DNA from: Rotaria sp. Silwood1
Lineage: Eukaryota; Rotifera; Eurotatoria; Philodinida; Philodinidae
Assembly: GCA_905250075.1 (NCBI GenBank)
Contig: CAJNOP010000002.1
Span: 5,197,565 to 5,261,564, forward strand
Length of the DNA: 64,000 bases
Direction of reading: 5' to 3'
The notes below the pieces were generated by a model. That model saw only the letters and a program-made list of their open reading frames with translations, had not been told where the DNA came from and did not search any database. The position numbers were made by a program, and so were the translations under genes. The stretch's first letter is position 1, and each line of letters opens with the position of its first letter. Below are positions 1 to 12,639 of this stretch, piece after piece.

Positions 1-329
1 CCTGCAAAATTTAAAGTTAAAATTCGAAAGTCGATTGTTCAGGTGACTAGAGCTTTGTGTTGAAAAATTAGTAAAATTTCAATATCGCGAGAGCGGAAGC
101 TCGGAAACCTATCATTGATACTCATTAAACAAATATCATCCAGATCGAAAAGCAATTTAACGCTTGAATAAGTCTCCTTGTTACCGTCGCCGGAATTATA
201 GTTCTCATCTTTGATAACTATCCAAACTGGCATTATCTGACTTGATAAACCTCACTTAAGTGCAACATTTGAAACGTATTGCACATGTATTTAATAATAC
301 ATTATAGCGCCGAAAAACTGCAAAAATTG

Positions 330-630
330 GAATGATAGTTAAGTCTGATATTTATGTCGTCATGTTTTACTTTATTTCAACAGAGTGGTATGTAAATTAA
401 GCCAATCGTAGAATTATGTATTCAAAAAGCAGAATTATTTGTATTCGAGCACTTGTCTTCTCTGTCATGATATTATTACTCATGCCTTAACCTTGAAAAA
501 AACAATTCCAATAATCAAAACTACAGAAAAAATAATAATTAAATAGACTCTGAAAAAGATTTATCTATATGCTTCCCTACATTTTCAGTGGATCTATTCG
601 ACATCGTGAATCTATTGAGACATTAGAAGA
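330..630. repeat. diverged dispersed repeat, copy 1
   Basis: This stretch aligns by eye, in the same orientation, with about 12640-12930. Shared landmarks occur in the same order: a shared A+T-rich start, a segment reading TTCTCT then GTGATATTAT or CATGATATTATTA, an ATTAAATA tract, and the near-identical GACATCGTGAATCTA / GACATCATGAATCTA near the end. It looks like two old copies of one element, with many substitutions and small indels. The family was not identified. Confidence 0.4.
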
Positions 631-3600
631 TAATGATATGATTCTTCATGCATTGAAAAATGATGTTACATTATTACATATTTGATTAGATTGGAAGTAC
701 TTTCTTTCAAGCATAGTGTTGCTGTCAATATTTCAGATTATAATCAATGAATGTTATCGAAATGATCCACTAGATCAATTTTTGAATAGATTATAAGAAA
801 AAAAAAAGTTAAAAACTCTCGCAGAACTAAATAGTCTGAAATGTTTCATTACGTGAACTTCGCTCAGCCCTACGCTAAAGTAATATGTAAAAAAAGTATT
901 ATGTTGAATAACAAATAAACATCTGTTGAGTTTCTCTTCGTTTAAAAATATTTCATCGCCTCGGGTTCAAATTTGTCAGAAGAAATTACTCAAAAAAAGT
1001 AAATCCTGTCTCCATATAGCTTATTCAATCTTTTCTCATCTATTTAGCATCATACAATAGAAACTTCGTAATAAAAAAACTAGAACAAGTTCTGAGTTCA
1101 ATGCTATTAAATAGTATAATCGAATGTGTATTGATGTGTAAACATTGATCACTTGATTGTATAATTCAATCAACTAAATGTTAGAACCTTGACCTTGTTT
1201 ACTTGTCTATAAATAGCTTTTTTTGTACGACTAGTACTATTTAAAATTACACTGAATACAAACAATTAACCAATTAAAGAGTGCTCTAAGACACTCCCAA
1301 TGACTAGTATATGTGATTGGAGCAAATTAATAATCAGCAACATTTTTCTTTTGCACTTTAGAGCACTTTAAACGTTCATCATACAGAACTGTCAAGTCTA
1401 GCCATTTCTCTCCAAAAATCTTCGTACACGGAAAATCAATGCTTCATCAGCTCCTTATTAATCTTAAATGGTCTTTTCTTTTTGTGCAGAGACTGATTTA
1501 ACGTAGTAAATAAAATGGCACCCCTTCATTATGTTCAGAATATAGCTATGAACTTGAGACAAATCTCTAATAGTCATGTACAAGAACGTTAGAGAAAAAT
1601 GAGGCAAGGATATACAGTCACAACTAGAATAAAACAAACAGGAGTTATGATTTTTTTTCTCATCTTTTACTCACCTAAACGTACAAGAGAATAAAAGTCC
1701 TAGAAAGAATAATCGTAAAAATTTTGTTTATTAATTTTTATCAAAACGAAAAACTATTGAGAACATTAATAATGACAGATAACAAGCATTTAATTATTAT
1801 TTATTACTATGTTTCGTTCAAATATTTTTTCGTTTATAATATAACAAAAGGGTATTATTTTGTCATTTATTTGATATAGTAAGATGTAAATCTATTAATA
1901 ACAAGTTTTTCAATGATTGATTATATTAGGGATGAAAAGAAAAGATCGTTTGAATATGACTTATTATGTTGTAGATTTGAAGAAAATAGAGACAAATACA
2001 AAAAAAACATGATGATGACTGTGTTTTCTTTTGCACATAAGACATCGCTATCAATATGATCATTGATAAGCAAAGTTTTGTGTGTGTTCATGTTTGTAAT
2101 TTCTAGAGAAAAAAAAATAGACGAAATCTTATAATCCCATGGCCGTAAAAAATCATTCATTTTCTCTTCTTCAGAATCCTTAGTTCATGTCGTTTATCAC
2201 TTAATTTCATCAAAATGATTCTATCACTTTCTATAAAAACAGCATCTAACGTCTCTCTACTCGATCAGTTCATATAGAACTTTTTTCCTTTATTTTCTTA
2301 ACAGATTTGCCTTTTTGCTCTTCGTGCATTCTAATGCGATTAAAGATGTACGCATCTATACACTGTCTCTATTTGTAGTATATCGTCATTCAGTGATCAT
2401 TATGGTTTACTAGTAACAAATTGCATGAAATGCATACAGCGATAAGAAGAAAAAACAAAGAAGACGATGCTGTTAAGATGACTATTTTACTGATGATTAA
2501 TGAACAAAATAAGAAACAGAACACACACGATTTCGCTACAACTATCAGATGATGATGATGATCGAAAAGTGGTTGTGGAAGTTAGATTCTTGGATGAAAT
2601 CAATAATTATTGAGACATGTAGATATAATGATTCACATATCAACAAGTATTTCGAATGTGTAGAATATCACTTTTACTTTAACTTTTTTTACTAATAGAA
2701 GAGAACACTTTTTTAATGCTGCTTGTCATATTGTCCTTTCCGTCACGTCATGAAAAATAAGTACGTCATTTTTTTGTGATTTCTGTTTTCTCTACTTTTT
2801 TCCTTTTTTTTATTTACATTATCATAATAATTTCTGCATACGATAATTTTGCCTTTCAATTCTTTCGTTTTCTTATGTTGCTCTCGATAGCTTTTATATT
2901 ACCAGGTATTTGAAATATTTATTTGTTTTTCGTTCAAGACAAGGTCATTGTATGTTTACTCACACATTGCACAAAGCCGAGACATTTTCAGACAGAAAAC
3001 ATTTCAAAGACTTTTACAATTACATCAGACAAAAAAGAGCTGCTTACATTTTTATTTTTTCAACAGGAAATAAATTCTTAAGTAGCTTAACGTCATTTTA
3101 TAAAAATTATCCCAGAAAATAATAATGATGATGTATTATTTAGATTGTGTCGTTCTCTGAAATAGTGAGACATGTATATAAAACTCTGTTCATGAATTAT
3201 ATTATTTAAAAAAAAAGTGAATGATTTTGCAAAAACAAAGTCAAGTTTAACACAGTATCTTATCAATAAAAATAAATGCAACAGTAGACATGTTTTCTTA
3301 GTTAGTAATCACTTGCTACTTTCATGACTGTTTTCACTCTAACTTTTGCATGATTGATCGCAAAGACATGATAGTGACGCATATTTAGCATACAAATATT
3401 CATACATTAGAATAGGGTGTTATTTTTTAGAGTTATTCATGTATGGGCATGCACCATATGGAGAATTTTTCTCTGGATTATTTTTATATAACAGCATTTT
3501 TCATGTGTTCGTATCACAGAGTAAATATACGAAAGTAAAATCGCCTAAGCGAAAAGAATTCCGTTTCCATTAGTAGTTAAATGTTGAGAATTTATTTATC

Positions 3601-3920
3601 AGTTTAGATAATATATTAAATAAGAAACCTTTGAAATTGCTATATATAATACTATATTTTAGTCCGCATACATGCCTAAACTAACGAAGCGGAAAAACTA
3701 AATCAAGTATACACTTATTGCATGAATGCATTTGGAAAATGTAAGTAATTTTACTTTCTTCAATACTTGTTTATTATTTGCGTATTCCTATTATGCATAT
3801 TTTATATTTCTTTTTTGTTTGTCAAGTCTAAAGTTACTTCGTCAATACTTATAAAAATTTCTTTGATATTTATTTTATATAATAATCATACAAATTACAC
3901 AATCCGATAAAAGAAATTCT

Positions 3921-3953
3921 TTCTTTTTTTCTTTCTTTCTTTCTTTCTTTCTT
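3921..3953. repeat. TTTC tetranucleotide microsatellite
   Basis: Tandem CTTT/TTTC units interrupted by a short T run. No gene overlaps it. Confidence 0.8.
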
Positions 3954-5745
3954 TGCAATAAGGTAACACTTAGAAAAATTAAAATATTAATAAGGTTGAT
4001 TTTAGTGAAGAAGAAAGAAAAATGAAGTCAATATTATGTTCTTCTTTAATCATCTAACCGAATAATTTAATTTCATTAGTTATTAAATACTTTACAAATT
4101 ATTGAAAAGAAAAAAACAAATTTTCCAAAATAGATTATCATTTATTATTTTATCTGTCTATTTATTTCGACAGTTATTACTTTATTCTTAATTTTTCTTT
4201 TTTTGTTTTTTCTATATAGATATATTAATGTCAAATACTGGATTCTTCTAGACAAAATTAAAATTCTTGTTTTGTGCGAATGAAATTAGAAATAAACTAG
4301 AAAATATCTTGATCAAATTGACAACAGTTGTTTCTTTTCACAATATATCATTATTATCGAATAGGTTATAGTTCATATAATTTTAACCTATTGACCCTTA
4401 TTCTAACATGATCCTAGTTTAGAAGAACATATGGTTGAACATAAAAACTTCTACTTTTTTTTTGCATGAACATTATTTTATGACATTCTCCCATTCGGGT
4501 CATTTGTGTATCTATTTGCCGATCCACAAACATAAACATACATACTTCTTTTCCTTGTAATACGTCTTAAACTATTGATAACAATTTATCTTAATTTTGC
4601 TGAACCGGCTCATTTTAAATCCAGGAAATGTTGTCAGTACAATTTTTTTTTTATAATTTATCATATTGACAAACTAATGGTATACTGATGTTTGATAAAA
4701 ATGAGAATTTGTGATATGGAAAAGACAAACTTATTGTTCATTGAAACTTTAATTATCTTTGATATGATCATTTAATAACTAGTACGAATTTTAATTTCAT
4801 CTGGACTAAATTAGCATTTGACTAAAATACAATTTCAACCCTGACATAGATATATAAATGCGTTTTTTGAAACAAAAACCAAATGAACCAAAATGTCAAG
4901 TGACTTCGGAAATGAGAAAAAAAGAGCGTGGTATAGAGCTTGTCAACGTATGTTCTTATTCTCTAGCGTCAAATCTTTTCTTATACTTATTTACGATCAG
5001 TTACATTTGTAGTTCTTCGCTGTCATTGTTTTTCCATCTCTTTGTTGATAGCTTTCATTCTAATGTCATCTTCTAGATGACACAATGACGACATACTGGT
5101 ATCAAAAAAAAAATGAAAAACAATAGAATGATGATGATCATGATCATGACGATGATGAAGCTGAGACAGACTATTGGTTTCGTCTGGACCTATCTTGTCG
5201 TACTAAACTTATTCTCTTTTCTTTCTTTTCTTTTTTTTTTTTGAGAATAACATGTAATGTTGTTTCTTGTTTTAGTACTCTTATGCTGTTACTTATATTT
5301 TCAACAGATATATTTCATTTTGCCACCTGTTACTTCGATGAATGATCCTTTTCTTAATGTATTTCATAAGGAGTGAGCAAGCAAGAAAGTGCTTTCCTGT
5401 CTCTCTTCCTGAGATACATGCTGGCATGAATATAACATATATATCAGACGAAATGAAATGAGAAAATCAGCTAATTATAGACATTTGTTTGGAAAGTTGG
5501 TATTTCTAATGTTGATGAGTTATTATTATTATCGAAATAATAAGAAAGAATGAGAAAAATTTCGTCATTATTTCACTTCTAATTCCTTTTATTTTATTTT
5601 TATTTTAGTATATTCATATGAATCTTTTATCAATGTTGGTTTATAGATAAACATAATTAAATATTAACTTTCATATTATTATTTTTATTCTTATAACTCA
5701 TTCAGATATCTGAATGATAACAACACAAGAAACAATTATTGATAA

Positions 5746-7879
5746 ATGAGCATGAATGATAGCGTTCGAAGTTCATTGACAGATGCAAATACATCGGCAA
5801 TATTTGTCGAAAAATTATTTCACAAGATAACACTTGGTTGTTTTCTTTCTAGTTTATCAATATTTACTGTTTGCGGAAATATTTTAGTACTATATGCTAT
5901 ACAAACTGAAAAAAATTTACGAACAGTATCAAATTTATTTATTCTCAGTTTAGCATTAGCTGATTTAGCTGTTGGTCTATTTGTTATGCCTCTAAGTGCA
6001 GCTCATATTATTGCTGGTCGATGGCCATTTTCATCTGTTATATGTAAAATGTGGTTATCCATTGATTATGTTGCCAGGTATAGTGAAAAAAATATCTATC
6101 GAAATGTATTCCTATAGCCACATAAATAATTTTAGAGAAATAAGAATTATACAAATTCAACTAAAAGAAAGAGGAAATTTTTGTATGAATGAAAACATTC
6201 GAATTCCTTGAGATATAACTTATTGTTTCTTACTCTTGTTTTCATAGTACGGCCAGTATATTTAATCTTGTTTTGCTCAGTCTTGATCGTTATTGGGCTG
6301 TTGTGTATCCATTACGTTATCTACGAAAACGTACACGTCGACGAGCGACAGTATTTATTCTACTTGTTTGGTTTATAGCATCATTATGGGCTCCGGCTGT
6401 TATATTTTGGTCATATATTGCTCCACACCATAGTGATATAATTAAAAGTAATGAATGTGACACATCATTTCGTTCGAATAAAACATTTAAAACATTGACA
6501 GCTTTAGTTAATTTTTATTTTCCATTATTAACTATGATTATTGTATCATGTCGTATAATGATTGCTATACGTTCACGTTCTCAAATGGAATATGGTCGGC
6601 GATTATCATCAACAACACAACAACAAATGAAATTAGATCGTACTTATAAAATACCATCATTACGTGATGAAAATCAAAATAATTTCAAATCGAATAATAC
6701 TTCTAGGCCATTATTACCACCAACAATTGTTACTAATCCATTGGATTCATCTATTCCAGACTATCATTCCATTTCTAATGCTATTAATAATAATACAACA
6801 TCAATAATTGAACCTGGTCAATGTTATTGCTCAACATGTCAACCGTACAATGGAAATGACAATGAACGTCTTTGGGAAGTACAACAAACTTCAGTAAAAG
6901 AATCTTATTCATCATCACCAAAACATTTTTCATTTGCTCAAATAAAACCTTTATCAAGGATATTTTCATCAAAAAAACTTACGAAAGACAATGAAAATCA
7001 TAAAAGTCTAGATTCATGTAATTCTACATCTAATAATGATAATACAAAAGTAAAAAATTCCTTAAGCGAATCAAACAGTATGAAATATTCAATGATAGTT
7101 TATTCAAATGAACATCCACAAAAACATTTATCATCAATATTAAAAAGAACATCATCATTAAATAAAACACCAATTAAACGATCAACATCAAGAACATCAT
7201 CAATAGCATCAAGTTTTTCAGATGAATATTTCGAAAAAGTATTTATTAATTCAACAGAAGATCAACAAAAATCAAAGTCCATGGAAGATATGACTATGTA
7301 AATATGAAGATTAACAACAATTAATTTCAAAGAAATATTTGTTCTTTTTTTTGATTATTTAGACAAAAAACAACAACATCTGGTCAATTACATCCAATAA
7401 ATTCTTCTTCAAAACTAGCAACAACAACAGTAGTAACAGAAAATGATTCAACAAGAACAATCATGCATAATTCATCAACTAATTCTCCCACAGATAATAC
7501 AGCTAAAATGAGTTTCTCTTTTTTTACTACACTTATTAATCCAAGTCGTTCCAACTCATTACAAAAAGAACTTAAAGCAGCTAGACAATTGGGAATGCTT
7601 GTTGGTGTATTTACTGTTTCATGGTTACCATATTTTATTTTATTTTTAGTTGTTGCTTGGTGTAATCATTGTGTATCAGATACTATATATACAGCATCTA
7701 TATGGCTTGGTTATCTCAATTCAACATTTAATCCATTAATATATCCATTGTGTAATGCACATTTTCGTCGTGCTTTTCAAAAAATTTGTTATTGTACACA
7801 TGAGACAACAAAATTACCTAATTTAAACGCTTTACGTGAACTTCAATCATTACATGGAATGAGACGACGACGACAATAA
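5746..7879 (+). CDS. histamine H1-like class A GPCR
   Basis: Predicted seven-TM rhodopsin-like receptor of 632 aa at the plasma membrane. Exons are 5746-6077, 6248-7297 and 7363-7879, with GT-AG introns that preserve frame. Visible: TM1 with the GN pair near residue 44, TM2 LALAD, Trp and Cys in GRWPFSSVIC, Asp107 in LSIDYVASTAS, DRY at the end of TM3, SWLPYF in TM6 (Ser replaces the usual Cys of CWxP) and IWLGYLNSTFNPLIYPLCN in TM7. TM5 reads FKTLTALVNFY, so the Lys and Asn that contact histamine in vertebrate H1 receptors are both present, as are Asp3.32, Trp6.48, Tyr6.51, Phe6.52 and Tyr7.43. The third intracellular loop is very long (about 270 aa, Ser/Asn/Thr-rich). Muscarinic or another aminergic receptor is the alternative, but the TM5 and TM7 residues favour H1-like. 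The ligand is inferred, not shown. Confidence 0.88.
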
Positions 7880-9118
7880 AATCTGGCGTTCTTTTACCAT
7901 ATTTTTTTTGTTTTCTTCTTGTTGTTGTTATTAATATTTTACATATTCTTTGAATATATCACATTTTCTTTTTCTTTTCGTTCGTTTTTTTCTAATGCTA
8001 TATGTGATTTTTATTCGAAAACAAGACAGTTTTATGTTTCACTAGAGAGTTACATACTAATTATCTGGAGACATGAAAATAGTATTAACTATGATTGAAG
8101 TCTATAATCATGATGGAAAATTCTAGAAAGTAAATCAGGTTAATATTAACTTATACTTGAATTTTTCATAACAGATTGTGTATAATGATAATTATAATAA
8201 AAGTTAGCAGTTTTTCAACCAAAATAATGATTGCTTACATCAACAAACTAGATTGATCTCAAACTATTGAAAGAATAATTAAGTTTGATACGAAACATTA
8301 ATACATCAATGTTGGATGCATTTATATATGTCTATGGTAATGAGCTTTGACAGCATCTACTCTTGATTTAATAAATGAATAAACAACAAAAAAAAACTGA
8401 ATCTATATATTGCATGATATACTAAATCAGAATTAATCGGAAAAAGAAATAAATGTTATAATTTTTCTTGTTTAATTATTGATAAATGTTTTTTTTTCTC
8501 GATTTTAATTTTCTTGTTTAATGAAAATAAAGATTATTGACCTATTCATAATATCTCATTTCTGTTATAAAATGATAAACTTTTGTTTTTTATGAATAGG
8601 TGTAATAGATAAAATGATTATTTTTTAATTTGTAGAGGTTTTATTACGAACAATAAGAAAAGCGTTTAAAAATAGAATATATAAACATATATATGAAGCA
8701 GTGGAAGTGTAAGAAAACATCAGATTTTTATTTCTTGATTGTAATATCATAAATCAGTTGACTACTCGAACTCTCACAGCGAGTACACGAAAGACAATAT
8801 ATTAGATTTACAATTTGATAATTTGGAATTATATAATAAATGTTAAATCAATTTTTTATATGATTAAATGACATGGAAACGCTCTCATTGTTATTTAACA
8901 ATAGTTACTATTGTCGAAGAAATATTCTTTCATAAAAAAATAGAAAACTCATTTAATGCAATTTTTAATGAGTACATGAATATGAAGCATGATTTTACTT
9001 CCCTTTCAAGATAGATCAGTACTTTCGCTTTTCCGTAGTTTCCTTCCTATTCGATTTTTGCATGAATTGTTATTCTCATGATAAAATTTATTATTAATAT
9101 CAGTGTTGAAATAAAATC
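7880..9118. other. intergenic, nothing recognised
   Basis: 3' flank of the GPCR followed by A+T-rich sequence with only short frames. AATAAA-like sequences are common and none can be assigned as the used polyadenylation signal. Confidence 0.4.
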
Positions 9119-9850
9119 CTACCAGGTGATTCATAAATAGTTTTACGATGAAAAGTTTGAATATTTCCATCCTACAGGATATTCCAAAAGTTCAAACGGA
9201 AAGGCATTTTATATATCTTTTTACGTTCTGATCACATATTCATTGCAACAGATTTCGAATAAAATGTTTGCATTTAAAAAAGTCCGAATTAAAATAGCTT
9301 TATTCATGATCAGATTACAATAAGCCAGCGTTGTAAAACGGTACCTAGAAATTGAATTTGAAAAAAAAATTTGCCAACTAAACATTGCAACAACGTCTGA
9401 TTTCTAGTGATTTTGTGAAACCATTACTATTGAAAATCGATGACTGAAGAGTAATCACTAATGAAAAGGTCGATAGAGTTAATAACTCTCCTAAAAATGA
9501 GTCAGGATCAAGTATTCGGTCTATGTAATTTAGCTTCATGGAGATGTCTTGTATGGCTTTAATAAGAGCTGTTTCGTCATAATTCGATGTATTGTTGTTT
9601 GTGGTAATGAGGAAATTTGTGAAATAGACTGAATACTTGATCCTAGCTCATTTTCACAAATATCCCTCAATTTTATTGATATTTTTTTTTCAGTAATTGC
9701 TCTAGGTCTTCCAACATGTGATCGATTTTCCGCCGTATCAATTTCACGAAATCCTTGTAATGTGATTCAATCAGCGTAATATTACCGACTTCGGCTTGCA
9801 GCGTTGATTTTACAAACACTTTATCCAAAAATTTTATCAATATATGATCA
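9119..9850 (-). pseudogene. degenerate Tc1/mariner-type transposase fragment
   Basis: On the minus strand, about 9850 down to 9570 translates to a broken but recognisable N-terminal DNA-binding region. It has a VGRPRAIT motif (typical of the linker of Tc1/mariner/IS630-type transposases) followed by a helix-turn-helix-like stretch ending SLPQTTIHRIM and LLLKPYK. The frame then hits stops, and no DDE catalytic domain is readable. The lower edge is approximate: a motif GGTGATTCATAAATA near 9124 may be an element terminus. The fragment lies immediately left of the large inverted-repeat element but in a separate unit. Confidence 0.5.
9490..9660. repeat. small inverted duplication inside the transposase remnant
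   Basis: AATGAGTCAGGATCAAGTATTC at about 9496 reappears as its reverse complement (GAATACTTGATCCTAGCTCATT) at about 9631. The two arms are about 110 bp apart, so the segment can fold into a hairpin. The right arm lies within the transposase helix-turn-helix remnant and the left arm looks like a duplicated inverted piece of it. Confidence 0.5.
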
Positions 9851-10010
9851 ATTTATAAAAAGAAATGTATAAATCCTTGAATTGCTGACAAGATATTCGT
9901 GTTTGTTTTTTTCGTTCAGACTTTTGAGACACTTCATAAGAGGTTCGTTTTTCCGTGATAAAGGAACCTTCAAAATTCTTTTTTCCATAAGAACAACATT
10001 TATAAATATA

Positions 10011-10570
10011 CAGTACCCAACCAAAGCATCACCCCCCTCGGATCTTAGTTCCGACAAGAGCTAAACGTATGAAAATTGGTTTATAGGTAGTCCACAGAGA
10101 GGGTAGATCGCCAGTACCATCAGCACCAAAATTGCTCAAGCTAGAACAAAGTTATAATAAATGCCATCCACCTCCATTGTGAATCTCTTAATTCGATAAT
10201 AGAAAGAGCTTTCGACTCGATCAATGACTCATTTTGTAGCCCTACATTATGGCTATTTCCGATATAAATTTTATCGAAGTCTATCGAGTTGTTGATGAGC
10301 TAGACGATTTTTACTGAAAACATGAATATACGCTAAAACAATAGAATGCCATTGAGAGGTCAATAACTCAGGAATAGTTTGATAAATCGATCGAAAATTT
10401 TTAAGAGATATTCTTCCATAGGTGGCCATTGTTTTCTGAAAGTTTCAGAAGCAAACACTTTACTAAACGGAAATGGTACATCGATCACTATGGAAAACTT
10501 GTCAAGACTCTAGAGTCTCCATTAATCAAGCAAATGTGCTCATCTTTTGAGCAATAAAGGATCATGAGTT
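10011..10570 (+). repeat. left long terminal inverted repeat
   Basis: Reverse complement of 13736-14293. The copies diverge beyond the shared GGATCATGAGTT at the inner edge. The middle carries no coding frame. Confidence 0.8.
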
Positions 10571-11160
10571 GGACTACAAGTTCATGCTAAAAGATCGATA
10601 ATTACTTATATTTTTGATTAAAAACAGCACATAAATTTAGTAAGGTCAATTTTAGCTATTTTTCTGCTAATATGACAAAACGTCTTTGTATGTCAATATT
10701 CCATTGGGAAAATCTTTTCAGACGGTTCGACGTTCTTAGAAAACAACAGGAATCCTCATACTCGAGATATCTAGAGAGTTCTTCACGAGAATTTTCAATC
10801 AAATTGTAGTATGCAATCATATAGTTTTTATAAGACTCTGATAATGTCATAATTTGTAGAATGTAGAAGACAGTTACTGAAAGACGCGAACACCGTGACT
10901 TATCTGTAGTATTTTTGTTATAATTATCGGCCACTTCGATCGGAATATTTCATCCTCTGACGGGGGCAGCTGGTTTGCACTGTTTTCTAAGAACGTCAAA
11001 CCGTCTGAAAAGATATTCCCAGTGGAATATTGACATACAAAGACGTTTTGTCATATTAGCAGGAAAATAGCTAAAATTGACCTTACTAAATTTATGTGCT
11101 GTTTGTAATCAAATATATGACTAATTATCGATCTTTTAGCATGAGCTTGTAGTCCAACTC
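10566..11160. repeat. inner inverted repeat, arms of about 180 bp
   Basis: 10566-10746 is the reverse complement of 10981-11160, with only scattered mismatches. Landmarks are GAGTTGGACTACAAG at the outer edge and GACGTTCTTAGAAAACA at the inner edge. The roughly 235-bp spacer contains a short minus-strand frame (10656-10934) that is mostly repeat and is not called as a gene. Confidence 0.8.
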
Positions 11161-11218
11161 ATATAGCCGATTTTCCAAAATAATGTACATTGCAATGCAT
11201 TATTTTTCAATAGAAATC

Positions 11219-11346
11219 CAATGTGCGCAATTACATGATAAATTACATAATAATACAACCTATTTCATACATTATAATGCATTACTTAAAGTAATGCATT
11301 ATAATGCATGAAATAGGTTGCATTATCATGTAATTGCGCACATTAA
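11219..11346. repeat. near-perfect palindrome
   Basis: AATGTGCGCAATTACATGAT at the left is mirrored by its reverse complement at the right end. The centre is ATTATAATGCATTACTT followed by AAAGTAATGCATTATAAT. The left arm has an extra insertion of about 15 nt. Loop length is essentially zero, so the DNA can form a cruciform or long hairpin. Confidence 0.8.
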
Positions 11347-11826
11347 AAGTTTAATCCATTACAATGCATTCAAAACTGTATGCATGCTCATGCATGCAGA
11401 TGTAAATACCACCTAACGCATTTCTGTTCATTATGTTTATCCTTGGCTTAAATAGTATTCAGCCTTCTGATAACTATTCGAGCCTAACTAAGCACAGGTT
11501 TACTTTCTAACATATCCTTAAAATGTCATTCCTAATTCATCCGAATCCACTCGCATCACTTTCAATATATGCACAAATCCGGCACTCAAATCGTGTTTCT
11601 TCTCTCTGGAAAACAGCTAGTCATTTCAAAATCCATGTTCAAAAACTAGTCATGACGGTGACTACGAAAGATTATACCGCACTTTGAAAACATTTTTATT
11701 CCTATGATAGGAATTAAACGAAAAATAATATTCAAAAACAAATCACCATGAACATATTCCTATTCATATGATAGGAATTCTACGAAAACCAATGTTCGAA
11801 AACAAATCGGGAACGTAACGATACGT

Positions 11827-12308
11827 TACGAAAGCCCTGCTTTTCATGATTTTTTTACAGGGCTTTCGTATCAAATTTTGACAGGACTTTCGTAATAAAA
11901 ATATACAGGGCTTTCGTATCAATTTTACAGGACCCTCGTACTGCTCTTACAGGGCTATTGTAGCGTCAAAGCACTTATTGTGATCTCTAGTGAGATGCTG
12001 CTGACAAGGTTTCGTATTGAGATTAGGGTGCGAATGTGGGTGTGAGTGGGTGTGGGTATGAGAAAACTGCACCCACACCCGCACTCACATCCACGCTCGC
12101 ACCCACACCCATGAATACCCTGTTGTTTTATAGAGTATTCGTCCTTCAATCTGATTATGAATGCGACACAGAACCTAGTTACGAAAGCCCTGTAAAAACG
12201 ATACGAAGGCCCCGTAAAAACCGATACGAAAATCCTGTCAAAATTCGATACGAAAGCCCTGTAAAAAAAATCACAACAGGGCTTTCGCATTACGAAAGCC
12301 ATGTAAAT
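11827..12308. repeat. inverted minisatellite, CAGGGCTTTCGTA family
   Basis: Left cluster (about 11827-11955): four to five units of ACAGGGCTTTCGTA with about 20-nt A+T-rich spacers. Right cluster (about 12178-12308): the reverse complement TACGAAAGCCCTGT repeated four to five times. The clusters face each other across the GT/CA hairpin at 12025-12112. Units vary (CAGGACTTTCGTA, CAGGACCCTCGTA), so the array has been diverging. Confidence 0.75.
12025..12112. repeat. telomere-like GT-rich / CA-rich hairpin 1
   Basis: The + strand first reads G-rich units such as GTGGGTGTGAGTGGGTGTGG, then after a short A-rich loop reads CACCCACACCCGCACTCAC. The units are degenerate versions of TGTGGG, the telomeric repeat I recall being reported for bdelloid rotifers. 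Two opposed tracts form a hairpin rather than a simple array. Confidence 0.6.
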
Positions 12309-12639
12309 TTCTCGTTATGAACTGATATGCCCCCAACAAATCACCATGAACATATTCCTTTTCATATGATAGGAAATAAACGAAAAACGATATTCAAAAG
12401 CATAGGCGGTGGAACATATACGCTTGACAGGCTTGAGCCTCACCTGAATTGGGCACTATTAGGCTCAGCCTTATCTGAATTACGAGCCTAATGTTTAGGC
12501 ACTCTGGAATCTAGAGTTGTTTGGATAGACAGAGCTTAATTTAGTGCAATAAATTGAAACTTTCTATGTGTTTATCTATTTATCGAGATGAAGAAAACTG
12601 AAAATTGATTTGTCAATAAAATTCATTATATATATCGCC

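Larger units (their letters stand above)
1..5745. other. intergenic region without a recognisable gene
   Basis: About 5.7 kb of A+T-rich sequence. Open frames here are short and have no splice-supported continuation or recognisable motif. It contains a diverged copy of a dispersed repeat (about 330-630) and a TTTC microsatellite near 3921-3953. The stretch just after the acceptor-like site at about 588 could be an old exon remnant, because it lies inside the repeated segment. The 3' part should include the promoter of the GPCR at 5746, but no TATA box or other site stands out. Confidence 0.5.
11739..12405. repeat. direct repeats flanking the CTTTCGTA cluster
   Basis: AAATCACCATGAACATATTC followed by CTATTCATATGATAGGAA at about 11739-11780 recurs at about 12338-12376 in the same orientation. 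A partial copy starts near 11698. The copies enclose the inverted CTTTCGTA minisatellite and the GT/CA hairpin. Confidence 0.6.

Noticed and set aside
4858-5076. 72-aa + frame upstream of the GPCR
   Set aside because: Hydrophobic A+T-rich translation without homology, signal or splice continuation.
10656-10934. 92-aa minus-strand frame in the inner hairpin
   Set aside because: About one third lies in a repeat arm; no recognisable motif and no splice support.
11827-12308. Regularly spaced repeats that look CRISPR-like
   Set aside because: Units are short, variable and present in both orientations facing each other, the spacers are A+T-rich and similar, there are no cas genes, and the context is eukaryotic.
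11955-12320. Long overlapping frames on both strands (115 and 94 aa)
   Set aside because: They are translations of the minisatellite and GT/CA hairpin; open on both strands because of repeat composition, with no domain.
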